DNA of 64,000 nt from Clostridia bacterium (GCA_017527065.1 JAFXQO010000062.1:62001-126000); one strand, 5' to 3'; shown: positions 23,695 to 32,919, counted from the first letter of the stretch. Notes: generated from the letters alone by a model not told the origin. Made by a program: numbers and translations.

Positions 23695-24768
23695 TTATAC
23701 CGCCTTGTCGCGGCGCGTCGCCAGGAGCGCCACCGCCGCGCCCAGCGCGCCGCCGATCAGCTTGGCCGCCAGGAGCGGCATGAGCAGGGCCGGTTCCTGG
23801 CTCACCGTGAAGCCCAAATGCGCCGACAGCGCCGCTGTGGAGCACACCGCCGCCGCCGCGTTGGCTATCCGGCCGCGCCTGTCCATGTCCTTCATCAGGG
23901 CCAGCATGGGCATGACGCTGATGCAGGCCAGCAGGAACCCCGCCATGCTCGCGCCGTTCAGGCCAAGCCGCGCGCCCAGCGCCTCCAGCGGCCTCTTCAA
24001 AAGCCGCGTGAACAGCTCCGCCGTGGGGAGGCTGCCCAGCAGCACCACGCCGATGGACGACACGACCGCCATGGCCTCCTCGATGGGCAGGAGGCCGGGC
24101 AGGATGGCAAAACCCGTCATGTACTGCACCGCGCCGAGAATGAGGCCCACGGTGATCAGCGCGCGCAGGAAGGCCGCGAACCCCCGGAACGCCTTCACCG
24201 CGCCGGCCGGGGCGAAGCGGATGCCCGCGATCAGCAGGAGCGACAGCGCGATCACCGGAACGAGCTGCCGGATCGCGCCGGGCAGCGGTAGCCCGCACAG
24301 CGCCGCGCCCAGCAGCAGCGCGGGCGGCATGACCGCCAGGCCGTAGAGCGTGCCCTGGGCGAAGCCGTCGCGCTCGCGCTCGGCCAGCATGCCCATGCCC
24401 ACCGGAATGGTGAACGTGAGCGTGCAGCCCAGTATGGCCGCCACCACAATGCCGGCGTAGCGCCCCAGGGCCGGGTCCTCCGCCAGGCTCATCGCCATGG
24501 GATAGCCGCCCATGTCGATGGCCAGTATCCCCGCGAACAGCGCCGGATCCAGCCCCAGCGCCCGGTAGACAGGCATGATCAACGCGCCCAGCCAGTTCGA
24601 AAGCACCGGCGTGAGGCAAAGTATGCCCGCCATGGAGAGCGCCGTCGGGCCGAGCAGCGTGAAGCCCTCCTCGAATTTCCTGCCCAGGCCGAAGCGGTCG
24701 CCGATCAGGCGGTCGAGCCCGCCCAGCGCCGCGCCCACGGCCATCACCAGCATGATTATCCGCTGCAT
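23695..24768 (-). CDS. eutH: EutH-family ethanolamine transporter
   Basis: 357 residues with about 10-11 membrane helices. The segments AIDMGGYPMAMSLAEDP and TIPVGMGML are characteristic of EutH. EutH helps ethanolamine cross the inner membrane at low external concentration or pH. It lies 4 bp downstream of an M24 peptidase gene and has no eut ammonia-lyase or microcompartment genes beside it, so it may serve another amine or rely on eut genes elsewhere. The start is ATG 24768. No clear terminator follows before the T-box promoter. Confidence 0.85.
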   Translation of the reverse strand: MQRIIMLVMAVGAALGGLDRLIGDRFGLGRKFEEGFTLLGPTALSMAGILCLTPVLSNWLGALIMPVYRALGLDPALFAGILAIDMGGYPMAMSLAEDPALGRYAGIVVAAILGCTLTFTIPVGMGMLAERERDGFAQGTLYGLAVMPPALLLGAALCGLPLPGAIRQLVPVIALSLLLIAGIRFAPAGAVKAFRGFAAFLRALITVGLILGAVQYMTGFAILPGLLPIEEAMAVVSSIGVVLLGSLPTAELFTRLLKRPLEALGARLGLNGASMAGFLLACISVMPMLALMKDMDRRGRIANAAAAVCSTAALSAHLGFTVSQEPALLMPLLAAKLIGGALGAAVALLATRRDKAV

Positions 24769-24772
24769 TGCC

Positions 24773-26020
24773 TTACCTCTTGCGCATCACGTCTTCAATG
24801 TCCCCGATCGTGCGCGGAATGGCGGCGGACATGTTCTCGCAGCCGTTCTCCGTAACGAGGCAGTTGTCCTCCAGGCGGAAGCCGATGCCCCATTCCTCGT
24901 GGTATATACCCACGTCTATGCAGAACATCATGCCCGGCGCGATGAACTCCGGCGTCTCCACCACGTCGTGCACGTCGTAGCCGATGTGGTGCGCGCCGCC
25001 GTGCCACATGAGCCGGCCCACGTTCTCCACGCTGTCCAGCGCGCCCGCCTCCACAAGCCGCTCCGCGTTGAAGCGGCGGATGGTGGCGTCCACGTCCAGC
25101 ATGCGCATGCCGGGTTTGACGATGGAGAACATGTAGTCGGACGTGGCCAGCGCGCACTCGTAGAGCCGCCGCTGCTTCTCCGTGAAGCGGCCGTTGCAGG
25201 GCCACCCGCGGGATACGTCCGAGATGATGCCGCCGTAGTTGACGCCCACGTCGTTGAGGATCATGTCGCCGTCCGCCGCCCGGCCCATATAGTCGTAGTA
25301 ATGGATGCAGAAGTTGTTCGCCCCGGCGGAGATGATCGGCGGAAAGCCGTGCATGCGCGGGCCGTGCCAGCCCAGCGCCCGGTCAAACTCCGCCTTGTAC
25401 TGATACTCGTACATCCCCGGCTTCGAGGCCTTCATCATGGCCAGTATGCCCTCGCCGGTGATCTTCTCCGCGCCGCGCAGCGCCTCGATCTCGCAGGGCT
25501 GCTTGATCGTGCGCAGCCGCCGGATGGCCGTGTTGGCGTTTTCGATTGTCAGGAAGGGATACTCCCGCTGCGCCAGCTGCAGGAGCCTGTGCGCCGGGCG
25601 GTCGATGTCCACCGCGCTGGCGCGGTAAAGGTCGAGCCACAGGGCGCCGTAACGCCCGCTCGTGGCCAGGGCGTGGAAATCAGCCGCGAAGGAACCCGCG
25701 TAGCGGATGTCGGACACGCCGGAAGCGGTCTCCGCCTCTGCGGGCTTCACGCGGCGGCCCGTCCAGCGCTCGGCGTGGGCGTCCGGCGGCAGGATGTACA
25801 GCCGTTCCCACGCCGCGCCTCCGCCGTCCTTCCCGGCCAGCAGCACGAATTCCTTGCCCTCCAGCCCCGTGAGATACACGAAGCCCCGATCCGCGAAGAA
25901 CGGATAGTACTCGTCGTTCGTCTTGCGGATCTCCTCGCCCGAAAACACCGCCAGCAGCGATCCCGGCGTCAGCGCCTCGTAAAGCCTGCGCCTGTTCCCC
26001 TCGTGAAACGACCTGTCCAT
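24773..26020 (-). CDS. M24 family metallopeptidase (Xaa-Pro aminopeptidase type)
   Basis: 415 residues. An N-terminal creatinase-like domain (1-170) precedes a pita-bread catalytic domain. The two-metal ligands are visible in NDVGVNYGGIISD (two Asp), WHGGAHH (His), DVGIYHEEWG (Glu) and RLEDNCLV (Glu). Such enzymes release the N-terminal residue before proline. It is cytoplasmic, with no signal peptide. The ribosome site GGAGAG precedes ATG 26020, and it is co-transcribed with eutH. It could also be a non-peptidase member of the creatinase family, but the ligand set is complete. Confidence 0.88.
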   Translation of the reverse strand: MDRSFHEGNRRRLYEALTPGSLLAVFSGEEIRKTNDEYYPFFADRGFVYLTGLEGKEFVLLAGKDGGGAAWERLYILPPDAHAERWTGRRVKPAEAETASGVSDIRYAGSFAADFHALATSGRYGALWLDLYRASAVDIDRPAHRLLQLAQREYPFLTIENANTAIRRLRTIKQPCEIEALRGAEKITGEGILAMMKASKPGMYEYQYKAEFDRALGWHGPRMHGFPPIISAGANNFCIHYYDYMGRAADGDMILNDVGVNYGGIISDVSRGWPCNGRFTEKQRRLYECALATSDYMFSIVKPGMRMLDVDATIRRFNAERLVEAGALDSVENVGRLMWHGGAHHIGYDVHDVVETPEFIAPGMMFCIDVGIYHEEWGIGFRLEDNCLVTENGCENMSAAIPRTIGDIEDVMRKR

Positions 26021-26103
26021 AGCTCTTTCTCTCCTGTCTTGCGTTTTCTGTTCTTCGCCTCCGCGCGCCCGTCATATCCTCTTCCGAAGGGACGGTGATC
26101 CGC

Positions 26104-26493
26104 GTGAAAGCCCTGTTTTTCGGCCTGCTCCGCGCCGCCTGCGGCCTGGCCGCCGCCATCCTGCTGACATCCCTCGCCGGGGAAATCGGCGCACTGGCGC
26201 TCGATCTGCGCCATGCCCGGCCGGTGGGCGCGGGCCTCGCGCTGTGCCTCGGCGCGGCGCTGGCCGCCGCCCGGCCGCGCTTGTTGACGCCCGCCGGCCT
26301 CGCGGCAGGCCTCGCCGTCCTCGCGCTGCCGGCGTCATCCCTGGGCCTGGGCCGCCTGGCCGCGCGCTGGGGCGTCGCGGGATATTACGCCGCGCTCGGC
26401 CTGCTGTTCGCCTGCGCCGCCCTTTCGCTGGGAGCCGCGCTGTCGCTTATGCGGCCCCGGCGCGCCCGTCAGTCGAGGCGCATCCGGTCGTAA
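26104..26493 (+). CDS. Small unknown membrane protein
   Basis: 129 residues, very rich in Ala and Leu, with about four hydrophobic segments separated by short Arg-rich loops and an Arg-rich tail. The GTG at 26104 has an AAGGGA site 11 bp upstream; a GTG at 26095 is too close to that site. The gene is divergent from the peptidase gene and its last 25 bp overlap the end of the inositol-monophosphatase gene. In such GC-rich DNA a long open frame can arise by chance, so I rate it as likely but unproven. No family recognised. Confidence 0.5.
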   Translation: MKALFFGLLRAACGLAAAILLTSLAGEIGALALDLRHARPVGAGLALCLGAALAAARPRLLTPAGLAAGLAVLALPASSLGLGRLAARWGVAGYYAALGLLFACAALSLGAALSLMRPRRARQSRRIRS

Positions 26494-27245
26494 AAGAAAT
26501 CGTGCATCAGCCCGTTCGTCGCCATCACGTCGCCCGAGACGAGGCAGTCCGGCCCGTTTTTCCAGCCCGTGACCTTGCCGCCCGCTTCCCGCACGATCAG
26601 CACGCCCGCCGCGATGTCGTACAGCTGCAGCTTCGCCTCGAAGAAGGCTTCCGTGCGCCCGCAGGCCACGCAGCACAGGTCGAACGCCGCCGAACCCATG
26701 CGCCTGAGGTCGTTCACCTGCAAGACCAGCGCCGCCAGCTGCGGCATGACCTTCACCGACACATCGGGGTGCCGGTGGATAAAGCTCATGGCGGCCACGG
26801 CGTCTCGCGGCTCCGTCACGGACGACACATGAATGGGCCGGCCGTTCATAAACGCGCCGCCGCCCTTCGTCGCCGTGTACATCTCGTTCAGCGCCGGGGC
26901 GTACACCACGCCCGCCTCCAGCTCGCCCTTATACATATACGCGATGGAAATGGTATACAGCGGGATGTTTTTCACGAAATTCGTGGTGCCGTCGATGGGA
27001 TCGATCACCCACATGCCGTCCCGCCGCTCGCTCACGCCGTACTCCTCGCCGTAAAAGCCGTCCTCCGGAAAGCGCTCCCGCAGCGCCGAGACGATCATCT
27101 TTTCAGACGCCCTGTCCATGTCGGTCACATAGTCGTTCTCCGCCTTGTGCTCCACGTGGAAGCTGCGCCGCTCCAGCAGCATCGCGCCCGCCTTCAGCGC
27201 CGCTTCCCGCGCCGCCTCGAGCCTCGCCTGCCTGTCTGTTTCCAT
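26469..27245 (-). CDS. Inositol monophosphatase family protein
   Basis: 258 residues. Metal-binding motifs are GEEYG at about 66-70 and WVIDPIDGTTNF at about 79-90, with LYDIAAG near 206 as the third ligand region. It is a Mg2+-dependent, Li+-sensitive phosphatase for inositol phosphate, PAP or a similar small phosphate ester; the exact substrate cannot be read from sequence. It is the last gene of an apparent lysA-ydcF-IMPase operon, 12 bp after the YdcF-like gene. Confidence 0.92.
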   Translation of the reverse strand: METDRQARLEAAREAALKAGAMLLERRSFHVEHKAENDYVTDMDRASEKMIVSALRERFPEDGFYGEEYGVSERRDGMWVIDPIDGTTNFVKNIPLYTISIAYMYKGELEAGVVYAPALNEMYTATKGGGAFMNGRPIHVSSVTEPRDAVAAMSFIHRHPDVSVKVMPQLAALVLQVNDLRRMGSAAFDLCCVACGRTEAFFEAKLQLYDIAAGVLIVREAGGKVTGWKNGPDCLVSGDVMATNGLMHDFFYDRMRLD

Positions 27246-27257
27246 ATTCTTCCCCCT

Positions 27258-28040
27258 CTACTTCACGATCCAGTCGCGCAGCACCGCGAAAAACTCGCGG
27301 GTGTAGTAGTTGAGCGGGGTGACCCAGGCGCATTTGGCCGGATTGCCGCTCACGTTTTGAAGGCCCAGCGCGCGGGCTGTGTTCAGCGCGCGGTAGATGT
27401 GATACCCCGTGGTCGTGATGACGACGGACGGGTCCTCGCCCTCCATCAGCGCCTGCGCGAAGGCGATGTTTTCCTCCGTGCTGGTGGATTTGTCCTCCAG
27501 GATCAGCCGGTCTTTGTCGATGCCCCGCTTGACGAGGCTGTCGTACATGGCCTGCGCCTCGCTCATGGGCTCGTTGCTCCCCTGCCCGCCGCAGAGAATG
27601 GCCCGGCTCTTTTTATTGGCCTTGAGGTATTCGGCCGCCTTTTCGATGCGGTATTCGAGCAGCACCGAGGGGCCGTTGTCCTTCACCCGCGCGCCCAGCA
27701 CCAGCACGTAGTCCGCCTCCGGCGCGGGACGCGAAAGGCCGCCCGCCGCCACGCGGCCCGTCACGCCGATATACAGCGCCAGCGCCGCCGCGATGACCAC
27801 GGCCAGCGCCGTCGCCAAGCGCCTCTGCCGCCGCCGGCTCTTTTTCCTCACGCGCTTCAAAAGCCAGTTCAGCGCGAGGCATCCCGCGCCCAGCGCCAAC
27901 CAGAACAGCGAGAAGGACACGCTGAAGCCCAGATACGGCAGCAGCAGCGCGTAATAGGCCAGCGAGCAGTAGCCCGCGATGACCAGAAACCAGGATACGA
28001 CCCGCACGATCTTCGCGGGCTTCTTCTTTTTCTTCTTCAT
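27258..28040 (-). CDS. YdcF-family (DUF218) membrane protein
   Basis: 260 residues. A Lys-rich N-terminus (MKKKKKKPAK) precedes two or three membrane helices (17-65), a basic segment and a further helix at about 80-100. The extracellular DUF218 domain follows, with YVLVLGARV, AILCGGQGSNE and DKSTSTEENI. SanA/YdcF proteins are linked to envelope integrity, with no agreed biochemical role. ATG 28040 follows GGAGGGAGAC and gives a natural positive-inside N-terminus; a longer start at 28073 lacks a ribosome site. Middle gene of the operon starting at lysA. Confidence 0.85.
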   Translation of the reverse strand: MKKKKKKPAKIVRVVSWFLVIAGYCSLAYYALLLPYLGFSVSFSLFWLALGAGCLALNWLLKRVRKKSRRRQRRLATALAVVIAAALALYIGVTGRVAAGGLSRPAPEADYVLVLGARVKDNGPSVLLEYRIEKAAEYLKANKKSRAILCGGQGSNEPMSEAQAMYDSLVKRGIDKDRLILEDKSTSTEENIAFAQALMEGEDPSVVITTTGYHIYRALNTARALGLQNVSGNPAKCAWVTPLNYYTREFFAVLRDWIVK

Positions 28041-28079
28041 CGTCTCCCTCCGCCCCTGCGGGGCCTGAATCAATGAACA

Positions 28080-29339
28080 TTACGGTTCGATATGGTCGAA
28101 ATCCAGCGTGGCAAAGTAATCCGCCGGGGTCTCGGGACGGCGGATCCGGCGGAAGGAGCCGTCCTCCCGCAGCAGCACCTCCGCCGAGCGCAGGCGGCCG
28201 TTGTAGTTGTAGCCCATGGAGAAGCCGTGGGCGCCGGTGTCGTGGATGACGAGGTAATCGCCGGTCTGGATTTCCGGCAGCATGCGGTCGACGGCGAACT
28301 TGTCGTTGTTTTCGCACAGTGAGCCCACCACGTCGTATTTGTGATCGCAGGGCGCGTCCTCCTTGCCGGCCACGGTGATGTGGTGATATGCGCCGTACAT
28401 CGCCGGGCGCATGAGGTTCGCCGCGCAGGCGTCCACGCCGATGTAATGCTTGTAGGTGTTCTTCTCGTGCACGGCGCGGGTGATGAGCCAGCCGTTGGGT
28501 CCGGCCACATAGCGCCCCAGCTCCGTCACGACGCGCACGGCCTCGCCGACGCCCGAAGGCGATATGATCTCCTCATACGCCGCGCGCACCTTTTCGCCCA
28601 CCAGCGCGATGTCCGCCGCCGTCTCCTCGGGGCGGTAGGGAATGCCTATCCCGCCGGAGAGGTTGATCATGAAAAACTCAGCGCCCAGCTCATTGTGGAG
28701 CTCCACGGCCGTATCGAACAGCAGGCGCGCCATGGTGGGATAATAGTCGTTGTCGGTCATGTTGCTGGCCAGGAAGGAGTGAAGACCGAAGCGCTTCACG
28801 CCCTTCTCCATCAGCCGCCGGACGCCTTCCGTGAGCTGCGCCCGGGTGAAGCCGTATTTCGCGTCGCCGGGCCGCCCCATCACGGCGTTGCCGATGATGA
28901 AATCGCCGCCCGGATTGTAGCGCAGGCAAACCTTCTCCGGCAGGCCGCCGTGGGCCTCCAGGAAGTCGATGTGGGTGATGTCGTCCAGGTTGATGACGGC
29001 GTTCAGGCGCCGCGCGTACTCGAACTCCTCCGCGGGCGTCTCGTTCGAGGAGAACATGATCTCGTCGCCCGAGAAGCCGACGCGCTCGGCCAGCATCAGC
29101 TCGGTGAGCGAGGAGCAGTCCACCCCACAGCCCTCCTGGCGGAGGATGTTCAGGATCACCGGGTTCGGCATGGCCTTCACGGCAAAGTATTCCTTATAGC
29201 CGGGGTTCCATGAAAAGGCGGCTTTCAGCGCGTGCGCCCGTTCGCGCAGGCCCTTTTCGGAATAGAGATGGAACGGCGTGGGGATTTCGGCGGCGATTTT
29301 CTCAATCGTTTCCAGCGAGGGGCATTTTTTTTCGGTCAT
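28080..29339 (-). CDS. lysA: Diaminopimelate decarboxylase family PLP enzyme
   Basis: 419 residues. A PLP TIM barrel carries the Schiff-base Lys in YFAVKAMPNP (about residue 55) and the phosphate-binding Gly loop LSGGIGIPY; the C-terminal beta domain has GSLCENNDKF (active-site Cys) and HDTGAHGFSMGYNYNG. It would convert meso-diaminopimelate to lysine. The HSFLASN segment replaces the GLHCHIGSQ of standard LysA, so a subfamily acting on another D-amino-centre substrate cannot be excluded. It heads a three-gene operon and has its own ATGACA-17-TATAAT promoter. Confidence 0.85.
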   Translation of the reverse strand: MTEKKCPSLETIEKIAAEIPTPFHLYSEKGLRERAHALKAAFSWNPGYKEYFAVKAMPNPVILNILRQEGCGVDCSSLTELMLAERVGFSGDEIMFSSNETPAEEFEYARRLNAVINLDDITHIDFLEAHGGLPEKVCLRYNPGGDFIIGNAVMGRPGDAKYGFTRAQLTEGVRRLMEKGVKRFGLHSFLASNMTDNDYYPTMARLLFDTAVELHNELGAEFFMINLSGGIGIPYRPEETAADIALVGEKVRAAYEEIISPSGVGEAVRVVTELGRYVAGPNGWLITRAVHEKNTYKHYIGVDACAANLMRPAMYGAYHHITVAGKEDAPCDHKYDVVGSLCENNDKFAVDRMLPEIQTGDYLVIHDTGAHGFSMGYNYNGRLRSAEVLLREDGSFRRIRRPETPADYFATLDFDHIEP

Positions 29340-29379
29340 ATCGGCATTTCACGCTTTCTTTCGCATGGTACTCGGTCAT

Positions 29380-29408
29380 ATTATAGCAGAAACGCCCCCG
29401 CTTGTCAT
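29380..29408 (-). promoter_or_regulatory. Promoter of the lysA-like operon
   Basis: On the minus strand: ATGACA (29408-29403), 17-bp spacer, perfect TATAAT (29385-29380). Confidence 0.65.
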
Positions 29409-29447
29409 TATCCCGCGGGGCGAAAGCTGATTTTAACGAACGCCGAA

Positions 29448-29476
29448 TTGACGCCGCGGCGCGGGCATGCTATACT
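29448..29476 (+). promoter_or_regulatory. Promoter of the ECF S-component gene
   Basis: TTGACG (29448-29453), 17-bp spacer, TATACT (29471-29476). The leader is only about 40 nt, too short for a vitamin riboswitch. Confidence 0.75.
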
Positions 29477-29519
29477 TTTTCCAAGCCCTTGTGAAATAAA
29501 TACACTGTCTGGAGGTCTC

Positions 29520-30062
29520 ATGTCGCACGATCGCATCCGCAGTCTCGTCCTGGCCGCGCTGTTCCTGGCGCTGGGCATGGTTCTGCCCTTTTTGACGGGC
29601 CAGATCCCCCAAATCGGCAAGGTGCTCTCCCCCATGCACATTCCCGCCTTCCTGTGCGGCTTCGTGTGCGGCTGGCCCTACGGGCTGGCCGTCGGCTTCA
29701 TCATGCCGCTTTTGCGCGGCGCGCTCTTCGGCATGCCGGCGCTGATCCCCAGCGGCCTGGCCATGGCCTTTGAGCTGGCGGCCTACGGCTTTTCCGCCGC
29801 CGTGATCTACCGCCTGCTGCCCAAGCGCCCCGCGTTCATCTATGTGACGCTGATCGCGTCCATGCTGATCGGCCGCGGCGTATGGGGATTGGCCTCGCTG
29901 GCCGTATACCGCCTGTTTACTGAAAACAGCTTCACGCTGGCGGCGTTCCTCGCGGGGGCGTTCATCAACGCGATACCGGGCATCATACTGCACATCGCGC
30001 TGGTGCCCGCCGTGGTGATGGCGCTGGAGCGGGCCGGCCTGATCGAGACGGGAGGGCGATGA
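29520..30062 (+). CDS. ECF transporter S component (vitamin-binding subunit)
   Basis: 180 residues with about six helices. Helix 1 carries the ALFLALGMVLPF motif that contacts EcfT, and HIPAFLCGFVCGWPYGL is typical of the FolT/PanT-like group. S components bind a vitamin such as folate, pantothenate or thiamine and join a shared EcfAA'T module, which is not in this window. The ATG at 29520 has a GGAGG site (29511-29515) and gives the family-typical N-terminus. Its stop overlaps the next gene by 4 bp, so a kinase-like enzyme is translated with it. The ligand is unknown. Confidence 0.85.
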   Translation: MSHDRIRSLVLAALFLALGMVLPFLTGQIPQIGKVLSPMHIPAFLCGFVCGWPYGLAVGFIMPLLRGALFGMPALIPSGLAMAFELAAYGFSAAVIYRLLPKRPAFIYVTLIASMLIGRGVWGLASLAVYRLFTENSFTLAAFLAGAFINAIPGIILHIALVPAVVMALERAGLIETGGR

Positions 30063-31111
30063 CCATGCGAGAACTGCTCCTTGCCCACGCCGCGCGCTAT
30101 CCGCTCATGGAGGCGACGGACTTCGCCAAGCTGATCTACCAGAGCGCCTTCGCCGGCGGGCACCTCATCGCCAGCCGCGAGGCGGCGCTTTCCCGGCTGA
30201 AGGATGAAATGGCGTCGCTGGAAGACGGCGTTCCCGCCCCGCTGACCGAGCCCATCGGCGGCGGGCTTTGCCGGCTATATCTCGCCCCGGCCCGGCGCAA
30301 GGGCCTCCGGGCGGAAACAATCTGCGGCCTTTTCGCGGAGACGGCCGCCTCATACCGCCCCGACCCGGCCCGGTTCGAGGCGGGCATGGACCTCCTCGAA
30401 GCGCTCTGCCGCGAGGGCGCGCTGACAGCCGATCCTGACGAAATCATCGCGCTGCGCCGCGCCGCGCGGGAATCTGACTACGCCCCGTTCAGCCACAGCC
30501 CGCGCTATCGCGAGGCGTATAAGCCCGCGTATCGCCTGGCCGGCGAGGATTTCTGCCGGTATCTCGACCTGTTCGCCGCCATCGACGGCCTGCTCGAATC
30601 AAAGGGCCGCGCCCGCGTGGCCATCGACGGGCGCTGCGCCTCCGGAAAGACCACCGCGGCGGCGCTCATCGCCCGGGTGTACGGCGCGCAGCTGTTCCAT
30701 ATGGACGACTACTTCCTCCCCTTCGAGCGCAAGACGCCCGAGCGCCTCGCCCAGCCCGGCGGCAACGTGGACTGGGAGCGCTTCCGCGTCGAAGTGCTCG
30801 ACCACATGGACGAGGAATCCTTCGCCTACCGCCCGTACAACTGCTTTACCGGCGCGCTGGACGAGCCGGCCGTCACCCGGCGGCGGCCTGTGCAGCTGGT
30901 CGAGGGCGCGTACAGCCTGCATCCGGCCATGGCGGGCGATTACGACCTGCGCGTGATGATGGACATCGACACCGCGCTCCAGCGCGAGCGCATCCGGCGG
31001 CGCAATCCGGACAAATACGACCGCTTCGTGAACGAATGGATCCCCATGGAGAACCATTACCTCGCCGCCTTCGGCATCGAGGCCACGTGCGACATCATCC
31101 TGCGCGCGTAA
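30059..31111 (+). CDS. Uridine-kinase-like protein with unknown N-terminal domain
   Basis: 350 residues. Residues 1-175 form a helical domain I do not recognise (MRELLLAHAARYPLMEATDF). From about 185, a P-loop NTPase of the uridine kinase/phosphoribulokinase type follows, with GRCASGKTT (about 190-198), MDDYF and QRERIRRRNPD in the LID. The fold phosphorylates small nucleosides or vitamins. Translational coupling (4-bp overlap) to an ECF S component suggests it traps the imported vitamin or nucleoside by phosphorylation, which is an inference. It is the second and last gene of the operon. Confidence 0.8.
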   Translation: MTMRELLLAHAARYPLMEATDFAKLIYQSAFAGGHLIASREAALSRLKDEMASLEDGVPAPLTEPIGGGLCRLYLAPARRKGLRAETICGLFAETAASYRPDPARFEAGMDLLEALCREGALTADPDEIIALRRAARESDYAPFSHSPRYREAYKPAYRLAGEDFCRYLDLFAAIDGLLESKGRARVAIDGRCASGKTTAAALIARVYGAQLFHMDDYFLPFERKTPERLAQPGGNVDWERFRVEVLDHMDEESFAYRPYNCFTGALDEPAVTRRRPVQLVEGAYSLHPAMAGDYDLRVMMDIDTALQRERIRRRNPDKYDRFVNEWIPMENHYLAAFGIEATCDIILRA

Positions 31112-31130
31112 AAAAAACGGCCCATAGACA

Positions 31131-31160
31131 GGAGCCGCCTCCCAACCGGGAAGCGGCTCC
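31131..31160. terminator. Hairpin between convergent genes
   Basis: GGAGCCGC / GCGGCTCC 8-bp outer stem, continued inside by TCCC/GGGA after mismatches. It lies between the kinase gene and the sugar-binding-protein gene. There is no clean U-tract on +, so its efficiency is uncertain. Confidence 0.5.
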
Positions 31161-31209
31161 GTATGCTTTAAGCACGACAAGTTTGAATCGAAGGGATAAA
31201 GCGACTTGA

Positions 31210-32874
31210 TTAGTCGGCCATGGTGCGCTCGTAAGCGGCCTGGTCCATCGCCAGCAGCTCTTCGGAGCCCATGCCCTTGATGGCTTCCTGGAAGCTGTCC
31301 CACTCGGCGTCGATGTCACGCACGCCAGTGGCGAACTCGGCCATGCTCTGCTTCACGTAGGTCGCGATGGCGGCGCGGGTATTGGCCCAGTCTTCCTGCT
31401 CCTCGACGGAGTAGATGATCTTCACGATGTACTCGTCGGGCTTGTAGTTGACCTGCTTGGCGACGGCCAGCGCGTTCTTATACTCGTTGTTGGCCTCGTT
31501 GCCGTCCCAGGTGAAGCGGGAGTTCAGGTTGTCGTAGTCGACGCCGCCGAGGAACTTGCCGGCCCAGTGAGACTTCTGAGGCACGCCCCAGACGCTCTGC
31601 AGCACGGTGAAGTAGCCAGGCAGACCCATCTCGTCGTACATGCCGCGGCTGCCTTCTTCGGCCAGCACCCAGTCGACGCCGGGCTCGCCCCAGCGCTGGA
31701 CCAGGATGAAGTCCTTCTCATAGTTCTCCGCGTCAAACATGCGGAACGCGGCCTCGGGATGCTCGCAGTCCTTGGTGATGCACTGTTCGAAGTTGGGGTT
31801 CTGAGAGAAGTAGCCGCACACGGCGTAGCCGTCGGGGCCCTGCACCACGGGGATGGGATCCATGATGGGCATGTTCGCGCCGAAGGCGGAGCAGCTGCCC
31901 GAGACGCCGATGCCCACGAAGGGGGTCTCAGCGGCGATCATGGCCACGTAGGAGGCGTTGTCCTGGGTGAAAGCGTAGTCGGGGATGAGGCCCTCTTCAT
32001 ACAGGGAACGCGCGAACTTCAGGCCCTCTTTGAAGCCTTCCTTGGTGTAGGCGTTGGAGAGCTTGCCGTCCTCGATCTGCAGGAAGGAGTCAGCGTAGTT
32101 CATGTACGTGTACTGCTTGAGGATCCAGTACAGCACGTTCTGCTGCCAGCCGGTGCCGCCAACCAGCGGGACCTCGTCGTTCGGGTCGCCGTTGCCGTTC
32201 ACGTCGTTGTCGCGAACGCCGCGCAGGAACTCAACGAACCACTCCTGGGTGGGCGCTTCCTCGGGCATCTCCATGCCCAGGGCCGCCACGAAGTCGCGGT
32301 TGATCCAGGCGCGGGCGGAGTAGAAGTTGGGCAGGGTGCGATAGAGGCGCAGCATGCCGTAGTAGTTGCCGTCCAGAGAACGGCCGAGCTTCCACATATC
32401 CTGGCCCTCGATGACCTCGGGAACCTTGGCCAGAGCCTGGGAATGATAGTAGTCCAGGGTGCCGATGTAATCATTCAGGGGGATCAGGGCGCCCGCCTGG
32501 CCATAGGCCTCGCGGACGGAGTCGGTATCCAGGTCAAAGCCTTCGAGGATGTCCGGCAGTTCCTCGCCGCCGGAAACCTGCAGGCGCAGCTTGGAGTTGG
32601 CGTCCGAGCCGGTGGCCGGATACAGCACCCATTCGAGGTGGATGCCGGTGAGATCCTCCAGATAGGTGGTCATGTAGTTCTCGCCATACTCATAGGACAG
32701 GGTGTTGCTGTCCTGGGTGATGCCGATGGACAGGGTGATCTTTTCCTTCACCACCGGGATCTCGCCGGGCGCGGTGACGTTGGGGTCCTGGAGGGTGTAG
32801 CCGTCCGCCAGGGCGGGCACAGCCATCATCAGGGCCAGGCACAGGGCCAGAATGACGCTCAGGGACTTTTTCAT
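31210..32874 (-). CDS. Extracellular sugar-binding protein of ABC cassette 1
   Basis: 554 residues. The signal peptide MKKSLSVILALCLALMMAVP is cleaved at ALA-DG with no lipobox. The body is a large LplA/type-1 extracellular binding fold; a DVNGNGDPNDE loop (about residue 225) resembles a calcium-binding loop and is typical of this cluster of oligosaccharide-binding proteins. It delivers glycans to the two permeases encoded upstream. An AAAGGAG site precedes ATG 32874. It is the last gene of its cassette. The probable ligand is a complex plant or host oligosaccharide; the exact sugar is unknown. Confidence 0.9.
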   Translation of the reverse strand: MKKSLSVILALCLALMMAVPALADGYTLQDPNVTAPGEIPVVKEKITLSIGITQDSNTLSYEYGENYMTTYLEDLTGIHLEWVLYPATGSDANSKLRLQVSGGEELPDILEGFDLDTDSVREAYGQAGALIPLNDYIGTLDYYHSQALAKVPEVIEGQDMWKLGRSLDGNYYGMLRLYRTLPNFYSARAWINRDFVAALGMEMPEEAPTQEWFVEFLRGVRDNDVNGNGDPNDEVPLVGGTGWQQNVLYWILKQYTYMNYADSFLQIEDGKLSNAYTKEGFKEGLKFARSLYEEGLIPDYAFTQDNASYVAMIAAETPFVGIGVSGSCSAFGANMPIMDPIPVVQGPDGYAVCGYFSQNPNFEQCITKDCEHPEAAFRMFDAENYEKDFILVQRWGEPGVDWVLAEEGSRGMYDEMGLPGYFTVLQSVWGVPQKSHWAGKFLGGVDYDNLNSRFTWDGNEANNEYKNALAVAKQVNYKPDEYIVKIIYSVEEQEDWANTRAAIATYVKQSMAEFATGVRDIDAEWDSFQEAIKGMGSEELLAMDQAAYERTMAD

Positions 32875-32919
32875 TGTCTTGCTCCTTTCAGGTCGGGTAT
32901 GTCGTGCTTATCTTACAAT

